This document shows, piece by piece, positions 1-12,979 of a stretch of 64,000 bases of DNA (its first letter is position 1; each line of letters begins with the position of its first letter). The stretch covers positions 75,221,873 to 75,285,872 of the forward strand of contig NW_022098076.1 in the NCBI RefSeq assembly GCF_002288925.2. Reading direction: 5' to 3'. Source of the DNA: Delphinapterus leucas (lineage: Eukaryota > Chordata > Mammalia > Artiodactyla > Monodontidae). The position numbers were made by a program, and so were the translations under genes. Below the pieces are notes generated by a model. The model saw nothing but the letters and a program-made list of their open reading frames with translations, was not told the origin of the DNA and did no database searches.

Positions 1-240
1 TCTGTCCCACCTGAGTCCCTTACCCTTTCATCTGAGCAAGACATCAAGTCCCGCTGTTTGAGTTGGCTCTGCCCTGCTCCATGATTTCTGTTCTTTGTCT
101 CTGTCCTCCGATGTGTGGGCTCATTTCCGTCCTTGGAGCACTTGAACAGTCATCCCCAAAATCTCAGTAATAGGGCCTTTGTATCATTATTTACTTTTCT
201 AATTATATATGTCTTTCCTCTCCCCAAGGCTTGAAGACAT
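1..240 (+). repeat. Possible L2 LINE 3' end
   Basis: The stretch is pyrimidine-rich and ends in a 'tttcctctccccaaggcttgaag' type of segment, which resembles the degraded 3' end of mammalian L2 ('tgtctccccactagaatgtaagctc'). The match is weak and could be chance. Confidence 0.25.
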
Positions 241-2084
241 CTCATTCCAATTGAAGTAACTGCATGGGGAAAAGCAAAAGCAACAACAGCTTCACTCTTC
301 TGGGTGGAAACCTGCAGTTGTACCAAGAGGGGTAAGGAAAAAGTGGCTCATATTTGGAGAAAGAAGTCGGAATAAGGGAGTGAGAGCAGACGGTTACTTT
401 GGTATCTGACGCAAGAGATATGAGAAAGTAGCCCAGTGTGTTAGTTGGAAAAGTAAGACTGTGAGGCCAGGCCCAGGAAAGGCCTTGGCATGGAGTCCCA
501 AAGGTCTGGACTGGCTGAGATCCTCTTCTGGGACTTTTGATTTACTCTCCCATCCCCACTTCTATAACATTATGCTTTATCACAGCAACTGAATCCCAAT
601 ACTTTTGGGATTCTTGAGGTGGTAGTAGCTGCCCTTGGAACTTGTCCTGCCCTGCCATCCCAGAGGCAGGCTGGGACTTTAAGAAACTGGCTTTGATGAT
701 GAACCTGGGTTCCAGCCCTTCTTACTGTGAACTTGAATCAAGGGTTGATATATATTCCCAATCACAATGGCATTAGGCAGGATGATGCAGAGAGAGTCCA
801 AGTGGGTGACTCAGTGGAAACTTTACCCATAACAATGATGGAAACCCCAAGGTGTGCTGCACAGGTGGCCCTATTCAGAGCTCTAAGACCTGCCATGGAA
901 AAAGCTCTGTTACGTTCCATAGTGGACACCTGTTGTTCTTACCTCCCAGCAATCATCTCCCTACTTTTACTGGTACATCACCCTTATTTTCCTTTGAGAA
1001 ACTATCCCTCTTCCATTCTGGTTATGTGAAGCACAGGTAAGACCATACAATTCACATCTGGCCAATCAGCTCATCCCATGATTCTGGCTATACTAATTAT
1101 CTCAGGGATAGGTAAAGTACACAGATTTGTTGATAGTAAATTTGGCCTTGGAGTTTTGATGGTGGGGATAAAAAGATTCCTGATGATATTGTTTGAGCAC
1201 TTGGGTCGAGCCATGCCTGAACTTTTCAATTACATGACCCAGTGAATGTCCTTATTCACTTAAGTCAGTTTGAATTGCATTTCTGTCTCTTGTAACTGAA
1301 AGAGTGACATGTGTTCATATTAAATACCAGATATAGTCTATTCCCTTTTCCAGGCCGGCTCTCCTTCTCTCACAGAGCACTGAACAGATAGCAAGTTCTC
1401 CATACCTGTTAGGTGCATACAAGAGTCAATAAACAAGAAGTAGAAGACATGGCAGCTAATGGATGGACTATAATTTTCTTGGTTCCACTGACTTTATTTG
1501 GCTGTGGTCTAGGAAGTGGAATCCTGGTCCTTTTAAGCCCCAACTTAATTGTGGCTCCTGAGGGAGAGTTTCAGGTCTTAACCTATCTCCAGTGGGTTTA
1601 AGGGAGGGTGGGTGGTCCCTGTAAGCCCTCTGTGGAAATACCCTTTGAGTATTGGTTTCAGAATGTACAGCCAAACAGGTAATTGGATTAAAGAGGGCCA
1701 ATAGTTTTCTCTGAAGTCTACTGAAGACACCGGATAGAAGCAACTCACGCCAAAACATTTTTTACTATCATCTTTCAGAGGCTAAGTTGACACCACAACT
1801 GATGATCCCCAGGCTGAAAGGAATGGGTAGCCTTGGCTGTGATTTTTGGATACGTTGCACACTTCAAGATTACTGTGTTGTTCAAATTAACCTGTTGGAA
1901 TGCACCTTTCCTCGACGACATTTCCTTGAACTCCGAATGAGAGCAGTGCGGGAGGATCCCCAACTTAAGGACTGGCTGTATTTCAAAGGTCATCTCTAAG
2001 TCTGGATGTTTCCACAAGATAAAAAATTCCAAGATATTCTTAAGTCCAATATTATAAATAGTTATTAGTTTCGTAGATAATGCA
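241..2084. other. No gene recognised
   Basis: I see no exon, RNA gene or clear young repeat. The frames at 727-1029 (100 codons) and 1413-1601 (62 codons) show no domain, no flanking splice pattern that convinces, and are of a length expected by chance. Confidence 0.5.
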
Positions 2085-2352
2085 TTGCTTCTCGATGAAG
2101 CCTTCTCTGATTATTTTACTCAAGAGTAACTTTTTCCCTCTTGTATGCCGCACAAATGTTATGAGGTTTTTAAAACTTTATTTCTTAATTCGAAAAGTCT
2201 TCTACTCAAGTAATTGTACTATCTGAGAGTGTTTAGCTTATTTATGTGATTATATGTTAACAAATGGAAGCAGAGGCTACAAGTTGCACATTGTTCTATT
2301 TAGAACAATGTGTGTCCCCCGTAGTAGGTGCTTAATACATGTTTATTCAATA
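2085..2352 (+). repeat. L2 LINE 3' fragment
   Basis: The block starts with 'gaagccttctctgatta', the usual L2 'gaggccttccctgaccac' segment, and ends near 'gtaggtgcttaatacatg', the usual 'taggtgctcaataaatgtttg' tail. Order and strand agree with a plus-strand ancient L2 3' end. The middle is strongly diverged. Confidence 0.6.
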
Positions 2353-3234
2353 GATACCCAATGTTCCACCATTTACATCTCATCTTTTACCCTCTTGTGG
2401 AAAACATGGTTCCCGGGTTCCGCTTTGTAGTTTGGAAATGAACTACCGCTCTTCAATCTAAGCAGTTCATGCCCAACTCTCATCCAATGAATAATTGCTG
2501 GGTATTTTTCTGAGCATCATGTGCTATTCTAGGACCTGGGAACCCAAAAGTGAATAAGAGATACGTGGTCCTTGCTTTCAAAGAGGTTGTCATTTCAGAT
2601 CACAGAACAGTGGACCACAGGCTCAGGTCTCTCCTGCTCCAATAGAACTGATCCCCAGGGTAAGAGGACTTGTACAAGTCTTCACAGTGAGTGAAGGAAG
2701 ATGCTCTCAGGAGTTCTTCTCTCATATCATCATCGTTAGCTCTCAGCCAAGCTTCACCCTCCCCTGAAAGGTTCTCCAACCTTCCTCAGAGGCTCCGTTA
2801 GGCCTTTGCCAAGACTCACGTAAGCTACCTGCTTTCCTTGTTTGCCTAATTTCTCATTTATTTGTGAATATTTACTCCTAACCTTTCTAAATAGAAAGTC
2901 ATTGTTAATTTTGCCCCCTAGGAAGCTGACGCAGTGAGTACGCTCCAGGGGGGAAGTTAGGACATGTCAGTCAGGATCCCAGAAGCTCTATAGTCTGGGT
3001 GGACATACGATGTTTCCTCAAAGGAGTGGCTATTAAGACCGCCTCACCTCAGCCAAGCATGAGGCTGACCTTACAAGCAGCCTCAGATCTCCTCTGGGCC
3101 TAGAATTCTGACGACCATCATTGACAAATAGGGCCTGGTTCCATTTACATTTTCCTGAGCCTCTCTCCTCCTTTTTACCACAATGTTGTCCTCACCTCAC
3201 CAATAGCCAATTATTTCCTGAACCTACTCAGCAA
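2353..3234. other. No gene; one probable old repeat
   Basis: About 2500-2600 contains 'tgctattctaggacctggg...gtgaataagagatacgtggtccttgctttcaaagagg', which resembles the common mammalian repeat segment 'caggcactgtgctaggtgctgg...gaataagacatggtccttgccctca'. I cannot pin its family. The rest shows nothing I can name. Confidence 0.45.
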
Positions 3235-3669
3235 CGCTACTGGGTTGAATGGTGTTCCCCCCAATTTCATGTCTACCCAGGACCTGGGATTGTGACCTTA
3301 TTTGGAAATAAGGCTTTTCAGATATAATCAAGTTAGGATGAGGTCATACTGGATTAGGTTGGGCCCTCATCCAATGACTGATGTCCTGATAAGAAGAGGG
3401 AAATTTGGAACCAGAGGCACACAGAGGGAAGAAGCCAGAGATTGGAGTCATGCTGCCACAGCCAAGGAACACCACGATTGCCAGCAAATACCAGAAGCTG
3501 GGAAGAAGCAAGGAAAGATCCTCCCCTAGAGCCTTCAGAGAGAGCATGGCCCTGCTAAAACCGTAATTTTTAACTTCTAGCTTCCAGGACTGTGATAGAA
3601 TAAATTTCTGTTGTTTTAAGCCACTTAGTTTGTGGTAATGTGTTATGGCAGCCCTAGGAAACTAATACA
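3235..3669 (+). mobile_element. MaLR/MLT1-like solo LTR
   Basis: The block opens with 'gggttgaatggtgttcccccc' style sequence, passes 'tgtcctgataagaagag', and closes with 'aataaatttctgttgtttt', 'aagccacttagtttgtggta' and 'aactaatacag'. This order is typical of plus-strand LTRs of the ERVL-MaLR group. No internal retroviral region is adjacent, so it is a solitary LTR. A related copy lies at 57893-58290. The subfamily name is uncertain. Confidence 0.6.
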
Positions 3670-3916
3670 GCAACCAATCACTAATTTCTCCAAAACTCTA
3701 GCACAGGAGAAATAGACAATGGGAATCAGAGGGCATTAGGCTTCTTTCTAGCTGACCTTCTTCATCTGCTCCTCGATTTCTGCTATGCATTAAACTGATG
3801 GTAGAGAATGAGTTTTAGGATTTTAGGAGCATTTTAGAATTGCCTATCATCTGAAAGGTCATGGGCTATTGGTACTTTGGGACTCTTAGGAGTCAGGCTG
3901 AAATTGTTAATTATAT

Positions 3917-4047
3917 AAATAAATAAATAGATAAATATTTTATTTTATATATATAAAATATATATATGTATACACACACACACATATATATATGCATACA
4001 TAATCTCCTAATGTCTCTTTCTCTGGAGAATCCTGACTAATAAATTT

Positions 4048-4098
<51 letters not shown>

Positions 4099-4148
4099 AT
4101 ATATACACATACATATTTTATATATATAAAATAAAATATTTATTTATT
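3917..4148. repeat. AT/CA-TG microsatellite palindrome
   Basis: Two AT-rich arms, 3931-3961 and 4113-4143, are perfect 31-bp reverse complements. Inside them a CA tract (about 3971-3984) faces a TG tract (4069-4095), so pairing could extend imperfectly to about 100 bp per arm. The centre, about 4000-4045, carries non-repetitive sequence including 'tctctggagaatcctgac'. Confidence 0.9.
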
Positions 4149-4612
4149 ATAAGGACTCAGCTCATGTGATTTTGGAGGCTAAGCAGGCCCAAAATCTGTA
4201 GTAGGCAAGCTGGAGACCCAGGAGTGCAGACAGTTTAGTTCCAGTCCAAGTCTGAAGGCCTGAGAACCAGGAGAGCTGATGGTATAAATTCTAGCCTGAA
4301 AGCTGGCAAGTTCAAGACCCAGAAGAGCCAATGTTTCAGTACTGGTCTGAAGGCTGGAAAAGACCAATGGGCCAGCTGAAGAAAGCAGGAGTAGTTCCCT
4401 CTCACTCAGCCTTTCTTTTCTATTCAGGTCTTCATCTGATTGGATGAGACCCACCCACATTAGGGAGGGCAATCTGCTTTGTTCTGTCTCCAATTCAAGA
4501 GTTAAATTCATCTGGAAACATCCTCACAGACTTACTCAGAATGATGTTTGGCCAAGTGTCTGAGCACCCACCAGTGGTCCAATCGAGCTGACAGCTAAAA
4601 TTAACCATCACA
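4005..4612 (+). mobile_element. Old LTR-like interspersed repeat
   Basis: The segment 'tctctggagaatcctgacta', an internal dinucleotide tract, then 'aaggactcagctcatgtgat', repeated 'agtctgaaggcctgagaacc' phrases, 'ggatgagacccacccacatt' and a terminal 'ttaaccatcaca' follow the order of a common mammalian interspersed repeat that I recognise but cannot name with certainty. It is probably an LTR. The dinucleotide tract overlaps the palindrome described separately. Confidence 0.45.
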
Positions 4613-5884
4613 GCAACATATATATACAAGATCAGATCCATGTTGACTTTGGGAGACTATCCTCAAAAACATACGATTATCTTAATCAGGACAAAGGGTC
4701 AAAAACATAACTTTCCTCAGTGCCTTAGCCTGGGATCCCTGGGAAGTGTGAGACAAATACTTGAGTACAGGGAGTTTCTTTGAGAGTGTTATCCTAGGGA
4801 GCAGGAGAACAGGGCAGGGAAGTGAAATGTGGAAGGATAAAAAGCAATTCCAGCATGTGTTAAGGAGTTGGCCACCACTACAGGTCACTGGTGCTTGGTG
4901 CTACTGAGACATTTGGTAGAATCTTGTACAATATGTCTCAGAAGGACCTTCTAGGGGACAAAATAGAGAAGAGTTATTTCAACTCCCATTACTTTTTGGT
5001 CAAAGGCAGCCTTTCATGCATTAACTTTCCTGCATTTCCAGCATCTCTATGCTCCAGGGAAACACAGGTTTGCCATTGCCCCAACCCCACAGTGCCAGAA
5101 CAGCATGTGAAAGGCAGGTAGCACAGGGCTGAGGCAACCGTGTCCACACAAAGGCTGATGAGCATAGCAATGTCTGGAGGAAGAGGTGGGGTCAAGTAAG
5201 GGATTTGGAATGGTGTGCCGCAAGTGCCTAATATACCTGGGGACACTGTGGTAAACATTTGCCATTTTGTGTGGCTTCCTTTCTATTTTTGGTAAGAATG
5301 TCATCTTATAAGGCCAAGCCTACCTCTCGTTATAGCAGCTGGAAGTGTCAACACCTTAGAAACTAAGTAGGCTGGGAACACAAAAGAGAACATCTGGGCC
5401 CATGTGCAGATGTCAGAAGGAGAACCTACCCCAGGCCTAGATGTAACAAATAAGAAATGCCAAGATACTGTTCTGGTGTCAGAAATATTGATACAAACAG
5501 GTCTCAGGTAGAACAGGGAAGAAAATCACTTCTTTCTCCTGGGTGTCCTGCTCAGTTGCTTCATTTTCTGTTGTTTCCTGATAGGGTTTCTCTGTACAGC
5601 CCCATGTACAGGACTGCCTGGCTTAGGTCTAGAACCCAGCACTACCTTCCCTCTGTAGCTCTTAGCACTCGTTCCTGATACAAAGCTTCTGGTTGGCCCA
5701 TCTATTATTTTGAGTCAGGCTACAAGCCTCTCTCTAGCTCATGGATGGACTGCCCTTGGGTCAAGGGTCCATTCTGGCCCAGTCGGTTATATTTGGGAAT
5801 GGGGTCAGAAGGCATTCCCATTCTGGAGAATAGAGGCTAAGTGTAGAGATTCCCTCAGAAGAGAGGGTACAGAGACAAAACAGA
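4613..5884. other. No gene recognised
   Basis: Nothing here can be supported as a gene or as a named repeat. The overlapping minus-strand frames at 4989-5304 are short and without recognisable domains. Confidence 0.45.
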
Positions 5885-6080
5885 ATATTCAAGTAAAGTA
5901 TTTGTAGCCGAATATTGTGGTGTGCACTGGGAGTCAAGAGACTTGAGCTCAAGATCTGCTTTTGTCACATGCCTTTGTGAATCTAGGGCAATGAGGTAAA
6001 CTTCCCAATCTTCAAATCCTTCACAAAAAAAAAAAAAATACGGAACATGGGTCTGCAAATCTCTAAAACCCCTTCCAACT
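5885..6080 (+). repeat. MIR SINE
   Basis: The order 'ggagtcaagagacttgagctc', a 'tttgtgaatctagggcaa' segment, 'gaggtaaacttcccaatc' and a later 'ggtctgcaaatctctaaaacccc' resembles a diverged plus-strand MIR. A run of 14 A interrupts its 3' half. Confidence 0.5.
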
Positions 6081-9000
6081 CTAGGATCTGCAGGTCTCAC
6101 CCAGAACCGAACTCGTCTCCTCACGGTGGAGGCAGAGCTGTGTTGGCACAATCGTGGCCTCTTTTAGGGAAGAGGGATTATCAGAAGGCTGGCACAGGTC
6201 CAGAGAAGCCACCTTTCTCCAGGAGAGCTCCCTGGTAGAAATCTGCCAGAAGTTCCTCATCCACTTCTCCAGGACTCAGAAGACCTCACTCTTTTCTTCT
6301 TTCTTCTTCCTTAGAGTCATAAACAAGATGCAGGTAGCTCTGTTATTAGTAATTCAGGAAGACTTCAGGATGTTGCAGCTTAAATCCAGGTGTCCTCAGC
6401 TTTTAAACTCATTCTGAAGAAAATGGACATATTTGCTCCTTTTAACAGTTGCTACCATTTTGGCCATCAGTGAAGGTAAATTCATAGAAGGGAGGCCTCT
6501 TGAAAGAGGTGGGAGCCATGGCATTGGTGAGAAAACCTGACATTGAAGAAATCATTATCACTGTGTTCAGACTGTATGTTTAACTACTCCTCAATTATTT
6601 CAACTTGGAATGGGCCCTTCTTGCATTCTGCTCTTGCTGAAGAAAGTCTTGATGAGGTTGTAAGACTCAACAAAACATTTTTCATGAGAAATTCTCTCCT
6701 TTAGGTAACAACAGCATAGAAGTCATCTTGCTTCACTGTCTGACCCCAATAAGAACAGCACATCTCTCAGCTTAAAAGCAGGGGTTGACCCTTTTCCCAG
6801 GAAAGATATTCCCATGGTCACTTGAATCTAGCATCTAAGTCATGTAACCCCATCACACAGAAGGCCATAACCTTGTTTTGCCATTGATTCAGGTCATATC
6901 GCCTTTTTCTGATCTTTCTGACCATTTATTATGTTCTTTACAAAAATGCTTAAGGCTAGAGTCACAGCGTGCTCTGGTTTCTAAGCCAAGGCTACCCACA
7001 TGTGCAGCTACAGGGGTCAAGTTGTCTCTCAATCATCCCTGCTATTCCTAAAACTGTTCTTTAAGTTTCTTAGGTACTTCATGACAAGGAATTGAGTGAA
7101 TTAAAATTGCACTTCTAGAAACCCAACCTTTAGGGAGGGAGCTTAATTTACCGCATCTGCTGTTAGCTCCAGGTGGTGCACACTCCCTCCCACTAATATT
7201 TCCAGGAGGTCCAGCTGGCCCCACAAAGGTCTGCATGGACAATGGACACTTCCTTCAAGGGTCCGTCGTCTGCTGAGTTCCTGTCTCCAGGGACTTTCTG
7301 GGAAAAGGTCGTCACATGTCACAGGGGTCTCTGTGAATTGTACCACCCACACAAGGTCTCAAGTTGTCCTTGACTTTCCCACCATAAGTTCTAAAATAAG
7401 AGGAAAAGCTACCAGGAAATAGGTCTGATGAGCTGTCTGACTAAGCAGAGGGGCCGAAATTGGTGGTGAGGAGATAGAGGGCGATAAGCATTGTCTCTGT
7501 TCCTGCTCCACCCTGCTGTTCTGGCTGAATGGGCAATCTCATCCCCGGCAAAGTATAAGACCTGGGAGGATCTTGAAGATCAAGTTCATCTTCAAGTTCA
7601 TTTTACTAATATGACTCTGGAGGCTCCCAAAATTTGTGTTCATGGCAGGTCCTTGAACACAAATGGCAGCTTGCAGTTCAGGTCCAACTCAGGTATAAAA
7701 TTCTATTACATCACACTGCCCTCTGTATCATGACACCTGCTCCCAAAGGAGGAAGATTGGACACACAAAGCAGCTCCAGGAAGACTCTTTCTAGCTGTTG
7801 ACTCTTTGTTGACAACGATCAGCTTTTTTCCCAACATGCACTGTTAAATGTTTGTAGGTCCACAAGACTAAGCCCAAGTTTGGGAGCCATTTCCTCAGCT
7901 CTTTCTACCATCCTCCCTCCCTCCACCTTGATCATCTTTTTCCAGGCATTGGTCTATTCCAGTGTGGAGGGAAATGGATCTTGGTGGTAGGGGCATTGGA
8001 GTTGTGTATGCAGGGCTCTAGGACAATTTTGCCCATTTCACAATTCTGCTGAATATAGAACATAATTTTCACTCTAATTTGTACTCTCCCTTTCCTATTT
8101 ACCCCACCTTTGCTAGTGCCAAGGAGTTGATGTGATGACACCTCATGTCTTTTTGTTTTCCCTTGTAAGATGGATCTTATCCCCAAGGAAAACCTTAAAT
8201 AGACTTTCCTTTTCCAAACCATGCCAAAGAGAGTAAAGAGAGACTAGCAAGTATAAAAGGGAAACTTTAATGAAAAATGGGATAGAATTGGGGATAGTGT
8301 CTAGTGCAATTTCATATGCTACTGATGAAGGAACTGAGACCCTGAGATGTCACCTGAATTCTGATATAATTAGCAGAGCTTAATAGTTCTCTTTGTACAC
8401 AGAATGAAGTATTTTAGAGGTAAAGGGCTATTTGTTTCTAGCACAGGCTGAGAAGAGGAGGTGGAATATTAGGTGGCCACTTTCATATTTTGAAAAATTC
8501 TAAATGTCTCTTCCATTTTCTCTGACATCATACTTTAGAGTTATTTTTTATATCACAAACATGCTATAGTGAAAACCAGGTGGATAATACCAAGAAAATG
8601 AAAAGTTGTCATTCTTAATGCTCTTCAGTTTGAAAATATAGTGTAATTATTATTATTACTATTTTATTGTTTTGGTGGAGGCATGGTGAGGGCCAGCCTA
8701 AGAGTTACCATATGAACACACTGTTCCCAGTTGACATAGGACCATTAATTTCTTTGACATGTCAACATCACTCTGAAAAGAAGGTATTAGTCCTTGGGGC
8801 TGGTGCTGCTATCAAAAAGAAGGTCCTGAAGCCCCTGATTGGCTTGGTCAAGATTTTCCCAGTTAGCATTTGGGCATCTTTCTAGCTCTGGGTGACTCAC
8901 CAGTGTTTAACACGTAATTTGGCCACCTGTCTGAAGTGAATATGCTTGATCTGAAGGGGAAAGTCAATTTATTATTTTACCTGCAGAAATGTAAGTGCCA

Positions 9001-10774
9001 AGCAAGCTGATATTTCTGTCCTGGCATAACTAGGATACATTTAATAATAGTTTATGATGTGAGCGGCTCTTTTCTAGCCATTACAGGGAATGAAAAGACA
9101 TATAAGGCATGGTGTCTTACAAAAAGAGCTGGACATTCAGTAGAGCAGATAAAGAGGTTAAAAGTACAAGAGTTGAATGGTAATTATGGTAACATAGTCA
9201 TTTGAAGAATGACACAAGAAAATAGAAAATAAAGGAGACATTGCAGGGAACTGTAGGGGCTAGGTGGTTCATGGAGAAAGTGAGGTTTTGGCTGGGTCTT
9301 TGAAAATAAGTAGACCACCGATGAATGTAGTTGCAGGGCATAAGAGGAGTGAGAGGTGGAGGGGAAAGTAATTGCTCTGCCATGTAAGACTGAGCTGGAT
9401 GAATACAATGGTCTGATCCTTATTAAGGAAGCTGAAAATTTCATCTTCCATCCCTGCAGAGCTAGAGCCTTATCTGAAGAACTGAGAGGGAAACACATCA
9501 GCCTGCAGGCTCAATCACCATCCACTGTGAGGTTAAAACAAAAGCCCTTCCTTAGGCAAATCAATGCTATGATAGAAACAGGACCATCACTCTGGCCCCC
9601 TATCCTTCTGACCTCTTTTTTGGCTTTCCAGCAATTTAGGAACTCACTCAAATTGGGAAGTTTGGAGACCTGTGCCTGCTGGCTGGCTTGGCACAGACAG
9701 GCAAGAAAGGATGCTACCTAGAATGCAAGGTAGAGTGGGCTGGTCCATTGCGGGCACTGGGTGCTTCTCAACAAACTGTAAATGAATGAAGGAGGCTCCA
9801 AAAAGTCTCTAGTAAAGACGGATGGGGGAAGGGTCTTGGACAATGAGTGTCATTAATCCTTCATCTTTTTCTCTAAGGCCAGGGTCAGCAGCCCAAATAA
9901 ACATGGTGCCCCGCAGAGATGGTGCCGCAGCTAAATGGCTCTCAACGGCTTGACTCAAAGTCACCTGGACAGGCCTGATGGAAATGCAGGACAACCCAGC
10001 CCTTCCCTAATGGGTTTTCCAGAGTCAATCCATCATTCTTCCCAGAGAAGGGGAGAATGAAAAATAGATCAGGTGCCACAGGACTGTGACCTGTGTTTCC
10101 TTGGAAATGGAAGCAGGTGAAGGAGAGAATGATAGAGTTGGGGGCCCTGGGGGATGCTGGCAACAGCACATTCCCAGGTTCAAATGAGAAGGCCGAGATA
10201 CTGGCCTGGAGGAAAACTGGCACTGACTGCCTCCAGGCGGGGCTCTTTCTGGGCACCGGGAAAGGCCCGTGGCTTTGGGAGCTGCCCTGGGCTGGCAGTG
10301 GTGCCAGGGCTCTATTCACCCTGTGAAATATATTAATTAGTAAGTGGTTTTGGCCCACAGAAGGTTGCCGTGGCTTCGGATGTGTATAGCAGAAAAGAGG
10401 CAAGTCCGTCTACAGGCGCCTCTAAGAAACTGCAAGCTCCTATATGCTGAGGACAGCTTCCACTAGAGAGAAAGTGAGACCCTGGCAAAGTTGGATGGAG
10501 AAAATTCAGATAGGCACGCAAAGTAGTACAAGTCCACCCAGTGCAGGACAGTAAAAGCACCAATACCAGCCGAACAGAATCTGTGCTACAGATAAGTAAG
10601 TTTATGGGAACAAAATGCAAAACAAAACAAAAAACCCTGCAAAGGGAGCTTCTCTGAGCTGCTTCTGCTCTCTGCTTCCACTCTCTTTTATACAATGGCT
10701 ACGGAAAACATTTTGGTCAGGTTTAGCCATGGCTTGTCAGAGCTAGAAGACACCATCAAGACCCTCAGTCTCAC
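6081..10774. other. No gene recognised
   Basis: About 4.7 kb of sequence without a feature I can support. The longest frames are 10403-9942 on minus (153 codons) and 9356-9721 on plus (121 codons). Neither resembles a known domain, and they overlap other frames of similar length. A short ATT-rich run lies near 8647-8670. Old, unrecognisable repeats are likely present. Confidence 0.4.
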
Positions 10775-10870
10775 TTTAACCGTCAGAGGGCAAGCTGAGG
10801 TCCAGAGAGCAGGACGGACTTTTCCTAGACCCCGTAACCAGCTAATGGCAGAGCTGGGAGGGGTGGGGTG
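10775..10870 (-). repeat. MIR-like fragment
   Basis: 'aagctgaggtccagagagc...taaccagctaatggcagagctggga' resembles the reverse complement of the MIR core ('aaactgaggcacagagaggttaag...acagctagtaagtggcagagctggga'). Confidence 0.5.
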
Positions 10871-11339
10871 TGGAAACAAGTCTTCATTCCCATCCCTGGA
10901 TTCTTTTTCCCACCTCACATTGGTACAATAAATATGTTCAAATTTACCTGCCCAACCTTGCAAACACAGTGGTTTCCAGAATAAGTAGGGCAGGGTCTCA
11001 AGAACTACTGGTCTGAACGTGTTCCTGAATCTCAGGGCTGGGCAGACTCCAGCTGGCCACCCCTCCAGCCCCTCTCTCTGGGTTCCTCCTGGGTCTTGCC
11101 ATTGACATTTTTCAGAACATCTGCCTTAAACTTGTCTTCCCCTCGGAAGAGGCAACTTCCCCGGCATTCAGGTCTACCTCAGTCAGTCCAATTCAAGGAC
11201 ATAAATCCTGCTGAAAACTCTGGCAGCATCTTTATGAGTAGAGAGGAAAGGTTAAGAGAAAGGCAGGGAATTAAGTTATAAGGAAGGAAAAAGAGGAGAG
11301 GAGAGAAACAAAGAGAAGAATGCGAGGCAATTCACATCC

Positions 11340-11500
11340 ACTGACTGCTTCATGTACACCAGGCCCAGATGTATAGATATTTCATTTACTCCTCAAAATA
11401 ATCCTATTGTCATGTGCATGACTGCAGTTGTAGTTGTATCATTTACAGAAAAGCTCACAGCCAGAAAATGGCAAAGAAGGACTTACAACCAGAGGTGATG
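11340..11500 (-). repeat. Probable MIR fragment
   Basis: 'tttcatttactcctcaaaataatcctattgtc...atttacagaaaagctcacagccagaaaatggcaaag' matches in order the antisense MIR pattern 'tttaatcctcacaacaaccctatgag...ttacagatgagg...cagccag'. It is diverged. Confidence 0.45.
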
Positions 11501-11789
11501 GCTTTCTGGGTCTAGTGCTTTTCACAGTAACAACGAGGAGAGGAAGGCAGACACCTTGGAGCTAGGACTAAGGCAAGAGAGGGCCGTAGGAGAGAGGAGT
11601 GGGGCTTTGGGGCACCTGGGCTCTGAGACTGACCTCTACGTCCTTCCTTCATGTGTGCTATGGATGTTGTCACATGTCTACTATGACCCTGCCTCCTTCT
11701 AGGCATGAGGGTTACTGTAGAGACTGAGAGTAATGCTGATGGTGGGAGGAGTCCATCAATACGGTGGCCTGAGTTAAAGAAATAAGAAC

Positions 11790-11960
11790 TTCAAGTCAGG
11801 GTAGTGCTGTGAAGAAAACAAAACAGGGCAGCATGCTACAGAAAGAGCCTGGGAAAGGGTGTGGGATCACGTTTGGGAAGGTTGTTGGGAGGGACCCCTG
11901 GGAAGGTGACATTTGACCCAAGATTTGAGTCATCAGAGTTACTGGACATGTGATGTTGCA
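11790..11960 (-). repeat. Probable L2 fragment
   Basis: 'tgggaaggtgacatttgacccaagatttga' resembles the antisense of the L2 segment that reads 'tcaggtctctgctcaaatgtcaccttctcag'. The remainder is too diverged to delimit. Confidence 0.4.
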
Positions 11961-12835
11961 TCAGAGAATTTCCTTGGAAATGGAACAGCAGTGTAGCCTG
12001 ACCCTATCTGGGGGCCATGCAACCTATCCTGGCTGATGAACTTGGGCACAGGCATACTAGCTTGGGTGGGGAGTGAGCTGGGCCTTCCACAGGTGTGGGC
12101 AAAAGGGGAGCCTGGTCTGTAGAGAAGTAAAAATCAGTACACCGGGAATGATAACGTATTCCTCCCACCACCTGCCCCATGGAGGAGTGGAGGAGGGGCC
12201 ACTTGCCTTCAGGGGCAGCCCAGGGGGCAGGAGTTGGTACCTGGGGCTGCTTTAGAACCTGCAAAGGGAAAATTACTTAGGGATCTCCCACCCCTTTTTA
12301 TACTGGGAGGGAAGATTCACTCAAGGCCAGTGAGCCCTAAGGACCCTCGGGAATTGCCTCCACAATGCTGACCAACCTCTAGAGGAAGACAAGCCACAGA
12401 ACTGGTCCCTCGGGCCCATGGCTGAGGCCCACCTGCCCATGCTTCCTCCTCAGCATAACTGCTGTGAGAGGAATTTCCCATTCATGAGAGGAAGTCTATT
12501 TCTCTTTTCGGATGTCAGTGTAACCGACACGTGCTAAAGGTCCCTTGCATCAGTTCTCTTAAATAGCAATGAAGCAATTGTCTGAGCAAACCAGAGGCAT
12601 CCGGAGCACAGGCTTCCCTCAAACCTTGGGACCTGGGAGAGGCTGTGAAAAGATGAAGAAAATGGAGGGAGTTGAGAGGAGGGGCCGCGGCTTCAGGAAA
12701 CTGAGTAGAACTCCCTGAACCGTGAAAGCAGAAGTGTCAGCAGACAGAGGGGGCCATTCCACGAATGCCTCAGTGAGGTGGCCGAATACCAGACTTTGCC
12801 CATCACCTGCAGTCATGCTGTCCCTCGCTCTGTGG
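11961..12835. other. No gene recognised
   Basis: No named feature. Frames near 12004-12264 (minus) and 12073-12255 (plus) overlap on opposite strands and have no recognisable domain. Confidence 0.4.
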
Positions 12836-12950
12836 GCCTTGCCCTCCCCTCTCATTCTCTCTCTCCCTCTCATTCTGTTTCTCTTTCCTCCTCATTCCCT
12901 CTCCCTCTCCTTCCTCTCTCATCTTCACTCTCCCCCAGATCCTGTTCTAC
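12836..12950. repeat. CT-rich low-complexity tract
   Basis: The plus strand is nearly all pyrimidine with CTCTC, CCTC and CATTC units. It accounts for the leucine/serine/proline-rich translations in this place. Confidence 0.8.
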
Positions 12951-12979
12951 CAATTCTCTCTGGCATTATCCTCTGGAAG

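Noticed and set aside
3235..3669. Endogenous retrovirus with coding genes
   Set aside because: Only a solitary LTR-like sequence; no gag, pol or env remnants adjoin.
9356..9721. 121-codon open frame as a gene
   Set aside because: No recognised motif, overlaps several minus-strand frames.
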